In this document: positions 25,716 through 33,436 of the stretch, in pieces
Position numbering within the stretch: position 1 is the first letter of the stretch
How the letters are laid out: every line of letters starts with the position of its first letter
DNA from: Candidatus Peregrinibacteria bacterium
Lineage (GTDB): Bacteria > Patescibacteriota > Gracilibacteria > UBA1369 > JABINC01
NCBI GenBank assembly: GCA_030700255.1
Contig: JAUYJN010000009.1
Coordinates: forward strand, 1 to 35,053
Direction: 5' to 3'
DNA length: 35,053 nucleotides
Position numbers and translations under genes: made by a program
Notes under the pieces: generated by a model
Databases searched by the model: none
What the model was told of the DNA's origin: nothing
What the model saw: only the letters and a program-made list of their open reading frames with translations

Positions 25716-25912
25716 ACCCCTGCTCTAAGGACGTGTTCTCAAGTTTTTTTATGGCCAACTAAAGTCTCTACTAGCGACTAAAACGGCTTGAGGGACGGTT
25801 CGGAGAGGCTAACGATCTTTTACATTCAGGAAATAGTAGAGAAATTACTCACATCTATTTTTTTTGAAGTTTTTTTTAAAACTTTGTGATTATTTATAAT
25901 CAATGTTAATTT
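25716..25912 (+). other. 16S rRNA leader
   Basis: This is the transcribed spacer before 16S. It holds a long-range stem, CTCAAG (near 25739) with CTTGAG (near 25788), an inner AGTC/GACT hairpin, a purine-rich stretch and two T tracts just before the mature 5' end. TGCTCT at 25721 is like the start of a boxA antitermination site. I see no open reading frame here. Confidence 0.5.
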
Positions 25913-27241
<1,329 letters not shown>

Positions 27242-28110
27242 AATAAAAGCGCCGGGCAGTTTATCAATCTAAGGAGTTCAAATCTCCTCCTCCGTTTCCC
27301 AAACGGAGCGTAGTTTAAAGGTAGTCGCGTATCGCGAGGTACGCGGTGAAGGACCTGGAAACGAATGGTAGTCCAACCAAGAAAGAATCGTATCGACTTC
27401 TGAACCTAGGCGGTGAGCAGAAGGAAGATATAATAGAGCGATTCGTTGGAATGTCAGGAACAGAATGATAGATAACCCCGGGAGATCTCACGCTGTTTCA
27501 ATATTATGTTATAATATTGAATAATGAAACTTACGCAGCGTAAGAAGTCAGCTGAGCTATAGTAACTTCTGATAAGAGTATCAGAATGAAGGGCTCACTC
27601 AGATGCATATGGAAAAAATAACTTCAGATTACATCGTTGGTCTTGTGGATGGAGAGGGAAGCTTTACAGTCTATGTGAAGAATCCTGATTCAAAGAAGCA
27701 AGTCATACGACGAACAAAAGTAGAACCACGGTTTTTTCTGAAACTTATCGAGAAAGATAAAAAAATTCTCGATGAACTCAAGAAATTCTTTGGGTGCGGG
27801 AACGTGTATTTTCAGAAAGACACTCGTCCCAATCATCAAAATTGTTATCGTTATGAAGTAGCCAACAGGAAACATCTGGAAACCATTATTATTCCATTCT
27901 TCAAAAGTAATTCTTTGAGGTTATGTTCAAAGAAAAGTGACTTTGTAATTTTTTGCAGGATTTTTAAGATGATTATGAAAAATGATCATTTCAAAGATTC
28001 GGGATTGCGTAGGATATACGCGCTCAAGCAGACAATGCATTAGAGCTCGTCGTGTGCGGGAAATCCGCAGGCACGATGGGAACATCAATTCGTAGTTTTA
28101 CGAAGATAAT
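27242..28110 (+). mobile_element. Intervening sequence (probable self-splicing intron) in 16S rRNA
   Basis: About 869 nt interrupt the 16S decoding-centre strand between the equivalents of E. coli 1399 and 1400. Before and after it the rRNA sequence is contiguous (GTACTCAC then CGCCCGTCACACC). It carries a LAGLIDADG gene near its 3' end. The 5' part is rich in hairpins, for example CTTACG/CGTAAG near 27530 and CTGATA/TATCAG near 27568. The segment between the gene and exon 2 also folds (GTGCGGGAAATCCGCAGGCAC). That is what a group I intron with an inserted homing endonuclease looks like. I could not assign P1-P9, and the end at exon 2 does not show the expected terminal G at the homology-based junction, so class and exact boundaries remain open. 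Confidence 0.8.
27603..28043 (+). CDS. LAGLIDADG homing endonuclease (single motif)
   Basis: A 146-aa protein inside the 16S intron. The one LAGLIDADG helix is DYIVGLVDGEGSF (about residues 9-21), with the catalytic acidic residue in GLVDGEG. FFGCGNVYFQKD and NCYRYEVANRKHLETIIIPFF follow the usual order of the I-CreI-like fold. With one motif it should act as a homodimer that cuts intron-less 16S genes at the insertion site, so the intron can spread. ATG at 27609 is an alternative start. Expression presumably comes from the rRNA transcript. The gene is intact and looks active. Confidence 0.93.
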   Translation: MHMEKITSDYIVGLVDGEGSFTVYVKNPDSKKQVIRRTKVEPRFFLKLIEKDKKILDELKKFFGCGNVYFQKDTRPNHQNCYRYEVANRKHLETIIIPFFKSNSLRLCSKKSDFVIFCRIFKMIMKNDHFKDSGLRRIYALKQTMH

Positions 28111-28243
28111 CGCCCGTCACACCAAGAGAGCCGGCAGTACCAGAAGGCCCCGGGTTAAATCGGGGACGACGGTAAGGTTGGTAATAAGGGTGAAGTCGTA
28201 ACAAGGCATCCGTAGCGGAAGCTGTGGATGAATCACCTCCTTT
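28111..28243 (+). rRNA. rrs: 16S ribosomal RNA, exon 2
   Basis: The exon starts with CGCCCGTCACACC (E. coli C1400 onward) and ends with GTGAAGTCGTAACAAGG, then GGATGAATCACCTCCTTTCT, which contains the anti-Shine-Dalgarno core CACCTCC. It contains helix 44 and helix 45. The 3' end is placed by homology, within a few nucleotides. The anti-SD is intact even though few genes in the window have an SD sequence. Confidence 0.95.
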
Positions 28244-28610
28244 CTAGGGAGATAAAGGTGTTAAAAAGAGTTGATGGTCAACATCAAATTCTTAAACCCA
28301 TTGGGTCGTTCACTGTACAACTATTTGCTAACGTTTCGACGAAAGCAAAACTAGCAGTGAAACCAAAGCAGACATAGAGACTTACGCAAAGGACTAACCA
28401 CAAAAGGTTTTGATTATTGTTTACCCAGTGAAATTGCTCTTTTAGAGCACCCGCTTGCGGGATTTCACGGGGTTAAATTACAAATTATCTGATGGAGCGC
28501 TCTTCAATGAGTGATTCCCCGCGAAGGGAATTTCATCAGGTAAGAATCATATACTCTACGCACAGTATTCCAAGATAAAGGAATTTCTTCGTTTACTGCT
28601 GTAAGACACG
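28244..28610 (+). other. Highly structured 16S trailer without tRNA or 23S
   Basis: No reading frame or tRNA is seen in these 370 nt, but they are full of paired segments. TTGATG/CATCAA is at 28271-28287, TTCACTG (28309-28315) pairs with CAGTGAA (28355-28361), and CTGATG (28489-28494) with CATCAG (28534-28539) encloses ATTCCC/GGGAAT (28514-28519, 28526-28531). The most striking is a three-way junction: 28423-28434 pairs with 28462-28473 (one mismatch) and encloses two abutting hairpins, 28435-28449 and 28450-28461, with no unpaired base at the junction. This could be RNase processing structure or a separate small RNA. Confidence 0.55.
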
Positions 28611-28644
28611 GAAACTCGTCGCAAGACGGGTTTTCTTGTTTTTC
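28611..28644 (+). terminator. Probable terminator of the 16S unit
   Basis: GAAACTCGTC and GACGGGTTTTC form a stem with a GCAA tetraloop (28621-28624), one wobble pair and one bulge. It is followed by TTG and a T5 tract ending at 28643. Confidence 0.6.
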
Positions 28645-28666
28645 CAGAAGCCTTTATTGTTTCAAG

Positions 28667-28691
28667 AAACACCTTAAATAGGGTGTTTTTT
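28667..28691 (+). terminator. Second terminator hairpin before the exported-protein gene
   Basis: AAACACC (28667-28673) pairs with GGTGTTT (28682-28688), with an 8-nt loop and a T run to 28691. With the hairpin at 28611 it forms a double stop for rRNA transcription. Confidence 0.7.
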
Positions 28692-28697
28692 GGTGTG

Positions 28698-28706
28698 TGT
28701 TATAAT
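28698..28706 (+). promoter_or_regulatory. Extended -10 promoter of gene 28735
   Basis: TGT-TATAAT (28698-28706) matches the extended -10 consensus TGnTATAAT, and no -35 is recognisable. Transcription would start near 28713, 22 nt before the ATG. Confidence 0.6.
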
Positions 28707-28734
28707 ACAACCATAATGTAACTAACATAAAACT

Positions 28735-29382
28735 ATGAAAAAGAATATTTTTCTCTCGGTTGTCGGACTGGCAGCCTTTGCTGTTTTGGTATTACCTGTT
28801 TCTGCACAAAAACCAGCAGATGTAGGTAAGCCAGCAGAAAAGCCATTGCAGGCACAAACCGCACAGGCAAACCCAAATGCCAATAAAGGCCAGGTGAATA
28901 TTCCTACGAGTGATGCTGCCGAAACTACTCAACCAGCGACAGAAAAAAATGTCAAAGGTCAAGCAACGGCCGAATCACATCGCAGTGCGGTGGCGAGTTT
29001 TGTTCAGAGTCTCTTGGCCGTAGCTGACAGAGAAGGAGGCATCGGAGCACAAGTGAAAGTGGTAGCCCAGCAGCAAAAAGATTCCCAAGAAGCAGTGGCA
29101 GGGGAAATCAATGCAGTCGAAAATCGCAGTCCTTTGAAGACTTTTTTCCTGGGAACGGATTATAAGAACGTCGGAGCGCTTCGCAGTGAGATGGTAAAAA
29201 CCAGAAATGATATCGCACAGCTTACACGGTTGGCAGCCAAAGCGGAAAACCCAGAGGATAAGACTGCGCTCGAAACTCAAATTCAGTCTCTAGAACAAGA
29301 AGCCAAAAAGATTGATACTTTTATCACCGATAATGAAAGCCAGTTCAGTCTCTTTGGATGGGCAGTAAAACTGTTCCAGTAA
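28735..29382 (+). CDS. Exported protein with C-terminal LFGW-type domain of unknown function
   Basis: This 215-aa protein has a clean signal peptide (MKKNIFLSVVGLAAFAVLVL, cleavage likely after VSA, residue 23). A low-complexity Ala/Gln/Pro linker covers about 24-80, and a compact helical domain covers 82-215 (from HRSAVASFVQSLL to FSLFGWAVKLFQ at the very end). This domain is found again at the C terminus of the RelA/SpoT-like protein encoded 181 nt downstream. Shared anchors are VASF, EGG, a basic/aromatic FLxGxxYK block, a long charged coiled coil, and the closing LFGW-x-x-x-LF. I believe domains of this kind are common in unannotated Parcubacteria proteins, but I cannot name a family. The two genes have separate terminators and promoters. 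Confidence 0.8.
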   Translation: MKKNIFLSVVGLAAFAVLVLPVSAQKPADVGKPAEKPLQAQTAQANPNANKGQVNIPTSDAAETTQPATEKNVKGQATAESHRSAVASFVQSLLAVADREGGIGAQVKVVAQQQKDSQEAVAGEINAVENRSPLKTFFLGTDYKNVGALRSEMVKTRNDIAQLTRLAAKAENPEDKTALETQIQSLEQEAKKIDTFITDNESQFSLFGWAVKLFQ

Positions 29383-29445
29383 AGAGCGCAGGAGGTCGTT
29401 CATTGTATGATTATTTCGTGGAGCTTCGGTGAAGCGAAATCTTCC

Positions 29446-29483
29446 GCCTTGGGCGGAGAGATAAGCACCCAAATGGGGTGCTT
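29446..29483 (+). terminator. Terminator pair after gene 28735
   Basis: A CCGCC-TTG-GGCGG hairpin (29449-29461 region) is followed by AAGCACCC (29463-29470) pairing with GGGTGCTT (29476-29483) around AAATG. The T tract is short, so termination may be partial. Confidence 0.5.
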
Positions 29484-29503
29484 TATGGCGTTACGTTGAT
29501 GTG

Positions 29504-29512
29504 TGTTATATT
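29504..29512 (+). promoter_or_regulatory. Possible extended -10 promoter of gene 29563
   Basis: TGT-TATATT (29504-29512), preceded by GTG as in the promoter of gene 28735 (GTGTGTTATAAT). Transcription would start near 29519, leaving a 44-nt leader. Confidence 0.4.
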
Positions 29513-29562
29513 GGATGTACTCCATTGCCATACTCATTAAAAATATAATCCCGGTAATTTGA

Positions 29563-31062
29563 ATGATGATGAAGGATGATTTGAATAATTTTTTAGCGCT
29601 ATTCAATATATCGGAGAAGGATTTTGAATCCACCAATTTAAAGTGGGAAGATTTGCAGTCTATAAAAAAAGATTATAAAGAAATCAGAAAAGAATTAAAT
29701 CTTATCGCAAGGTATATAGAAGAAAAACTCCATACCTTGGACACAGTCCATTCCGTGAGATATAGAATAAAAGACCCCGATCATCTTTTAGCCAAGATAA
29801 TAAGAAAGAAAATCAAAGATCCAAATCGCGAGATTACCATTCACAACTATAAATCTTCGATTACAGATTTAATTGGAATAAGAGCTATTCATCTCTTTAA
29901 AGAGGATTGGGTGTCTATTCATAAATTTATAGAGGATAATTGGGATTTGCACGAGCAACCGGTAGCGTATATTAGAGAAGGAGATGCGGGTCTCTGTGTT
30001 GAGGAATACGAAAAGTATAAATGCAATATCGAATTGCATCCCCATGGGTATAGATCGGTGCATTACCTCATCCAGTCAAGACCTGGCAGAAATCCTTATA
30101 TTGCTGAAATACAAGTGAGAACTATTTTTGAAGAAGGCTGGAGCGAAATAGATCATACGATAAAATATCCCAATAACATCGTTGATCCTCTACTCAATAA
30201 ATTCCTCGATACATTCAACGTACTGGCTGGGAATTCTGATCAAATGGGATCTTTCGTGAGACGCTTAAAAGATGATTTGCTCAAAGGAACAGAAAAGATT
30301 GAAGAGTATGAAAAATTAACTGAAAAGAATACTGAAATAATCAATGATTTGAGGAAAAGGATTGCTGGGACTATTGGTGAGCTCAATTCCAAAATTCGGA
30401 ATGTCGCATTAAAAATAAATGCCGTAGCCTCAAGCGGAATTGCTACGGAAGCATTTAAAAATATTCTTAGCGCAGTCAGGGTGATGGCCTCCAAATTTGA
30501 GCTCATGATGGCCACTCGTCCTCAAGAAGCGGCAAGCTTTCTTGAATCAGCCGAACAGAAATTAGAACGAGTAGAAAAGTTGCTCGAGATGACTCTCGAA
30601 GAAAATAATAGTAGTAATAATACTGATGCTGCTGGTGGAGAAGCAGTGGCTGGATCGTATAAAAAGGATGTCGCTTCTTTCATGCATAATTTGAAAACCA
30701 TAGCGGAGTTGGAGGGAGGTGTTGCGCAAAAAATGCTCATGGATGTGCAGGGGCAGGATGGTTTTCAAACAAAAATTGAAAACGCAGTCAATGAAATCAG
30801 GGGGAGAAGCGGATTTGTAAAATTTCTTATCGGGCCAAAATATAAAAGCATTCAATCTTTACAGGCTGAAATAGTTGCGAACCAGGAAAGAATGAAGATA
30901 CTGACTGACGCAGCGAATCTCATAACCGATCCGGCTGTCCAGTTTGTATTACAGAAGCAAATTGATTTGTTCGCTCGACAGAACAGTCATTTGAAGGCGT
31001 TTGTCGCTAAAAGAGAGCGCGGCATAAATTTGTTTGGGTGGCTCGTCCAGCTATTTCATTAA
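29563..31062 (+). CDS. RelA/SpoT-type nucleotide pyrophosphokinase fused to an LFGW-type C-terminal domain
   Basis: A 499-aa protein. Residues about 60-215 are a RelA/SpoT synthetase domain with the usual motifs: basic ATP-binding segment SVRYRIKDPDHLLAKIIRK, SSITDLIGIRAI (about 96-107), GYRSVHYLIQ (about 161) and the catalytic Glu block EIQVRTIFEEGWSEIDH (about 181-197). No HD hydrolase domain and no TGS or ACT domain are present, so on sequence it would make but not degrade (p)ppGpp or a related nucleotide. A coiled coil at about 245-355 leads to a C-terminal domain (365-499), which is the same kind as in the exported protein just upstream and ends INLFGWLVQLFH. No signal peptide or membrane helix is seen. 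The fusion is not a layout I know for Rel, RelQ or RelP. Confidence 0.85.
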   Translation: MMMKDDLNNFLALFNISEKDFESTNLKWEDLQSIKKDYKEIRKELNLIARYIEEKLHTLDTVHSVRYRIKDPDHLLAKIIRKKIKDPNREITIHNYKSSITDLIGIRAIHLFKEDWVSIHKFIEDNWDLHEQPVAYIREGDAGLCVEEYEKYKCNIELHPHGYRSVHYLIQSRPGRNPYIAEIQVRTIFEEGWSEIDHTIKYPNNIVDPLLNKFLDTFNVLAGNSDQMGSFVRRLKDDLLKGTEKIEEYEKLTEKNTEIINDLRKRIAGTIGELNSKIRNVALKINAVASSGIATEAFKNILSAVRVMASKFELMMATRPQEAASFLESAEQKLERVEKLLEMTLEENNSSNNTDAAGGEAVAGSYKKDVASFMHNLKTIAELEGGVAQKMLMDVQGQDGFQTKIENAVNEIRGRSGFVKFLIGPKYKSIQSLQAEIVANQERMKILTDAANLITDPAVQFVLQKQIDLFARQNSHLKAFVAKRERGINLFGWLVQLFH

Positions 31063-31097
31063 AAGCCAAGAGTATCATCGTGCTGTAGGTCAAAGCG

Positions 31098-31120
31098 CCA
31101 CCATTCCAATGGTGGTTTTT
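31098..31120 (+). terminator. Terminator of the RelA/SpoT-like gene
   Basis: CCACCAT (31098-31104) pairs with ATGGTGG (31109-31115) around loop TCCA, followed by T5. It lies 36 nt after the stop codon. Confidence 0.85.
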
Positions 31121-31211
31121 GAGAGGCGAAGATCTGCCAATTCTAGCCGAAACCACTAGTGGGTAACTCGCCTTGACTTCGCGTGCTACGAAGGAAAGGT
31201 ATTGGTGTTTG

Positions 31212-31220
31212 TGATATACT
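31212..31220 (+). promoter_or_regulatory. Extended -10 promoter giving a leaderless HAD mRNA
   Basis: TGA-TATACT (31212-31220) is an extended -10. Its predicted start near 31227-31228 falls on the ATG of the HAD gene (31228), so the mRNA should have no 5' leader. Confidence 0.5.
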
Positions 31221-31227
31221 TTGAATC

Positions 31228-31824
31228 ATGAATAAAATCTTACTATTGGATGCGGATGGGGTGGCGGTCGCGCCACGAGAGAAATACTTTAGCACGCGAT
31301 ATGTAGAAGACTTCGGCGTTTCCTCAGACATCATCGTGCCGTTTTTCAAGAACGAGTTCAATGATTGTCTGACTGGGAAGAAAGAATTGCGGGAAGTTTT
31401 CAGCGAAGAGGATCTTCTGGAAAAGTGGGGATGGAAGGGATCTCTGGATGAGCTGCTCGAGTACTGGTGGGCGGGGGAGAATAAACGCAATGAGCCAGTT
31501 CTTGCAATCGTGAAAAATCTCCGAGCGGAGGGAATGAAATGTTACCTTGCAACTGATCAGGAAAAGAATCGGGCACAGTATTTGTTGCGTGATATGCGGC
31601 TGGCTGAAGATTTTGATGGAGCATTTTTTTCTTGTGACCTTGGTGCTCGAAAGCATGAGGCTCTCTATTGGGAGAAAGTCATGGCTACTCTGGGCAATCC
31701 GGATCCTGCGACTGTTTCTTTCTGGGATGATGAAGAAGAAAATATCGAAGTTGCTCAAAAAGCGGGCATTGATGCTCACTTGTTCACAACAGTTGAAGAT
31801 CTGAAAAGAGGGTTGAAGATTTGA
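31228..31824 (+). CDS. HAD-superfamily hydrolase
   Basis: This 198-aa protein has HAD motif I LLLDADGVAVAP (Asp8, Asp10), motif II as CYLATDQ, the motif III Lys in GARKHEALYWEKV, and motif IV FWDDEEENIEVAQKAG. The C1 cap is helical (about 20-80, LEKWGWKGSLDELLEYWWAG). Members of this group dephosphorylate small sugars, nucleotides or cofactors. Sequence alone does not say which. It abuts the convergent gene at 31825 with no base between the stop codons. The start has no SD, in line with a leaderless message. Confidence 0.85.
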   Translation: MNKILLLDADGVAVAPREKYFSTRYVEDFGVSSDIIVPFFKNEFNDCLTGKKELREVFSEEDLLEKWGWKGSLDELLEYWWAGENKRNEPVLAIVKNLRAEGMKCYLATDQEKNRAQYLLRDMRLAEDFDGAFFSCDLGARKHEALYWEKVMATLGNPDPATVSFWDDEEENIEVAQKAGIDAHLFTTVEDLKRGLKI

Positions 31825-32286
31825 TTACCGCTCGTGATCAATTTTGCCAGTTTTTGCTTCGATCATTCCCACGGCGCGGGTGAGATACTTGTAGCGCGCC
31901 TTGAGTTTTTCGTATTCTTCAGGTGAGATGTTTGTTTTCTCTTTCAAAAAATTCAAAGCTACTACAATAGGAATAAGGCCTTGCTTTGCGGCCTCTCTCG
32001 CTAGATGATTTGGAGCGTCTTTGACAGCGAGGTCTGTGATAGCATAGAGCTCTGCGATAGGGTGAGTTGCTTCAAAAGCAGTAAGCAATCCTTCAAGTTC
32101 GTTTATTTTTTGTTCACACTCCTCAGGACTTAGTTGGGCAACTTCCGGTTCGTCGGCATATTTTGCCAGCCATTCTGGTGCTTGCTCCGCGTGCGCCGGA
32201 TTGAGTTCAGTCACACTTGTTCTCGGATGGCCTTTCGGTTCCTGTTCCGGTGACGGATTGGGTTTGGGAAATTCGTGTTCGTTCAT
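31825..32286 (-). CDS. Small soluble protein of unknown function
   Basis: I do not recognise this protein of about 153 aa. From the ATG at 32286 it starts MNEHEFPKPNPSPEQ, a disordered Pro/Glu-rich tail to about residue 50. A helical core follows, with LSPEECEQKINELEGLLTAFEA, the block LYAITDLAVKDAPNHLAREA and PIVVALNFLKEKTNISPEEYEKLKARYK in outline. It has no signal or membrane segment. The ATG at 32292 is another possible start. The frame is open to 32346, but the -10 box at 32299-32304 lies inside that extension. Confidence 0.6.
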   Translation of the reverse strand: MNEHEFPKPNPSPEQEPKGHPRTSVTELNPAHAEQAPEWLAKYADEPEVAQLSPEECEQKINELEGLLTAFEATHPIAELYAITDLAVKDAPNHLAREAAKQGLIPIVVALNFLKEKTNISPEEYEKLKARYKYLTRAVGMIEAKTGKIDHER

Positions 32287-32298
32287 ATACATAAGTGT

Positions 32299-32304
32299 AT
32301 CATA
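32299..32304 (-). promoter_or_regulatory. -10 box of gene 31825-32286
   Basis: TATGAT on the minus strand at 32304-32299 puts transcription start near 32292, at or just before the two candidate ATG codons. This would make a leaderless or near-leaderless message. Confidence 0.4.
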
Positions 32305-32385
32305 TCGGGAAAAACCTGGCTCAGAGGGCTTTGCTTTCCAAGCCAACCGGTTTTTTGTTTGACTTAGAGAGAATTGAATAAATTG

Positions 32386-32417
32386 AAAACCGCGTAGCTT
32401 GTGGGCTAGGCGGTTTT
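32386..32417 (-). terminator. Terminator of gene 32472-32864
   Basis: AAAACCGC (32386-32393) pairs with GCGGTTTT (32410-32417), with an inner AGC/GCT pair. Read on the minus strand it ends in TTTTC, 55 nt after the stop codon. Confidence 0.75.
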
Positions 32418-32471
32418 GTTTGCTTCGGTATTACGAAGACTTTTGTTCTGGAGAGAGGCGGGGCGTGCTGT

Positions 32472-32864
32472 TTAGTAGAGTTGTCTCTTCTTGAGATCGA
32501 TGTCGCGGACAGTTTTGGCGGCATCCCAGGAGAAATGGAAAGCTGGTCCAGTCCATCTGCTTATCTCTTTGTAACTTCCGTCTTTCAGGTAACTTGCTTT
32601 GGCTTGCCACCCGAGCATAAATTTCCATCCGTCGCTTTCCGTTTTAACCCACGGACTAACGACAGTGTACGTTTCCGTTGAGTTTGAGACTTCGATGGAG
32701 CACTCGAAGTTGTTTTTGATGCAGTACTCGTTAAAGTTGTATTCTTTTGCGGATGCTTGTTGCCCTTCGTTTCCCGACTGGGTGATGTTGTTGGTAATAT
32801 ACCATCCCATGGCGAGACCGAAGATCAAGAGGAGTCCTGACCAAGTCAAACTCGTTTTGTTCAG
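32472..32864 (-). CDS. Small membrane-anchored protein, probable CTG start
   Basis: I do not recognise this protein of about 130 aa. It has one N-terminal membrane helix (WSGLLLIFGLAMGWYI, residues about 7-23) and then an extracytoplasmic domain with two cysteines five residues apart in EYCIKNNFECSIEV and Trp/Lys-rich strands (WKFMLGWQAKASY). The frame is open to 32951, but the TTG there is the -35 box of its own promoter. The best start is CTG at 32864-32862: AAGGAG lies 6 nt upstream (32876-32871), one of the few clear Shine-Dalgarno sites in the window. ATT or ATC starts nearby cannot be excluded. Confidence 0.6.
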   Translation of the reverse strand: MNKTSLTWSGLLLIFGLAMGWYITNNITQSGNEGQQASAKEYNFNEYCIKNNFECSIEVSNSTETYTVVSPWVKTESDGWKFMLGWQAKASYLKDGSYKEISRWTGPAFHFSWDAAKTVRDIDLKKRQLY

Positions 32865-32922
32865 GATTGTCTCCTTGCAGGTTGTTAGTGAACGAAATTC
32901 AGAATACTTATTCTGACCTCCT

Positions 32923-32951
32923 ATTATAGCACTATTTTGTGTTATTGTCAA
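32923..32951 (-). promoter_or_regulatory. Strong consensus promoter of the small membrane protein gene
   Basis: On the minus strand, TTGACA (32951-32946), a 17-nt spacer and TATAAT (32928-32923) match the sigma-70 consensus at all twelve positions. An imperfect palindrome AGAATA-CT-TATTCT (32901-32914) sits at the predicted transcription start, as an operator or 5' hairpin might. Confidence 0.85.
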
Positions 32952-32974
32952 TCGCAGAAAAATGGCTTAACCTA

Positions 32975-33003
32975 TTGACTTTTTCGCTCTTTCCTGCGAT
33001 ACT
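32975..33003 (+). promoter_or_regulatory. Probable promoter of the tandem structured RNA
   Basis: -35 TTGACT (32975-32980), a 17-nt spacer and -10 GATACT (32998-33003). Transcription would start near 33010, 20 nt before the first structured element, and no coding start follows. Confidence 0.45.
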
Positions 33004-33029
33004 CTGATTTAGCCAGAATTGACAATTGA

Positions 33030-33406
33030 TATCAGGATTTTTGAGAGATGATTCTATCTCTATGTATTCCTTCCAGCGCACTGTAAGGGGGAGCAGTCAT
33101 TTCGTTGCGGCGACTCAGAACGCTGCCTAACACGATTGACACTTTGTCCTCGCAGAGAGCATTGGTGTTTTTGCCCAAGCTCTAAGGAATGTGGCTTCTT
33201 CGGCGCAAGCTTAATACGCCGTTCTCACAGGAGCCACTCAGTAGGCTGTGACCACAAGGCAATCGCGCGCGACCAGAATCGCCGCGCCAACGCCTTCACA
33301 AGCCGAGAAGTGCTGGGGGACGGCAGGGTGTAAGACCACCTTGCCGGACTACACGAGGAGGAAGACAATGAATATCTGTCTTCCTCCTCTCTCAAAAGTC
33401 CTGATA
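33030..33406 (+). ncRNA. Structured non-coding element, copy A (377 nt)
   Basis: The ends are inverted repeats: TATCAGGATTTTTGAGAGA (33030-33048) against TCTCTCAAAAGTCCTGATA (33388-33406), one mismatch in 19. Inside the 5' end AGAGAT-GATTCT-ATCTCT forms a hairpin. Near the 3' end are a 10-bp stem, CGGCAGGGTG/CACCTTGCCG (33321-33330, 33337-33346), then GGACTACA, then a 13-bp stem, GAGGAGGAAGACA/TGTCTTCCTCCTC (33355-33367, 33377-33389). The last two nucleotides of that stem overlap the terminal repeat, so the two pairings may alternate. The middle 230 nt are GC-rich and differ from copy B. Frames in it are short and unlike proteins. It could be a structured RNA or a MITE-like element. I do not recognise the family. 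Confidence 0.6.
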
Positions 33407-33436
33407 GGCCGGTTCTTTTAGAAGGTTAATAATTTG

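Noticed and set aside
28244-28610. tRNA-Ile/Ala, RNase P RNA, tmRNA or 4.5S RNA in the 16S trailer
   Set aside because: No TTCRA T-loop with a matching acceptor stem and none of the conserved core motifs of those RNAs are present.
33136-33333. Cys-rich plus-strand ORF, and the ORFs at 33525-33766, in the structured elements
   Set aside because: They are short and not shared between the two copies, and the conservation between copies is in stems, not codons.
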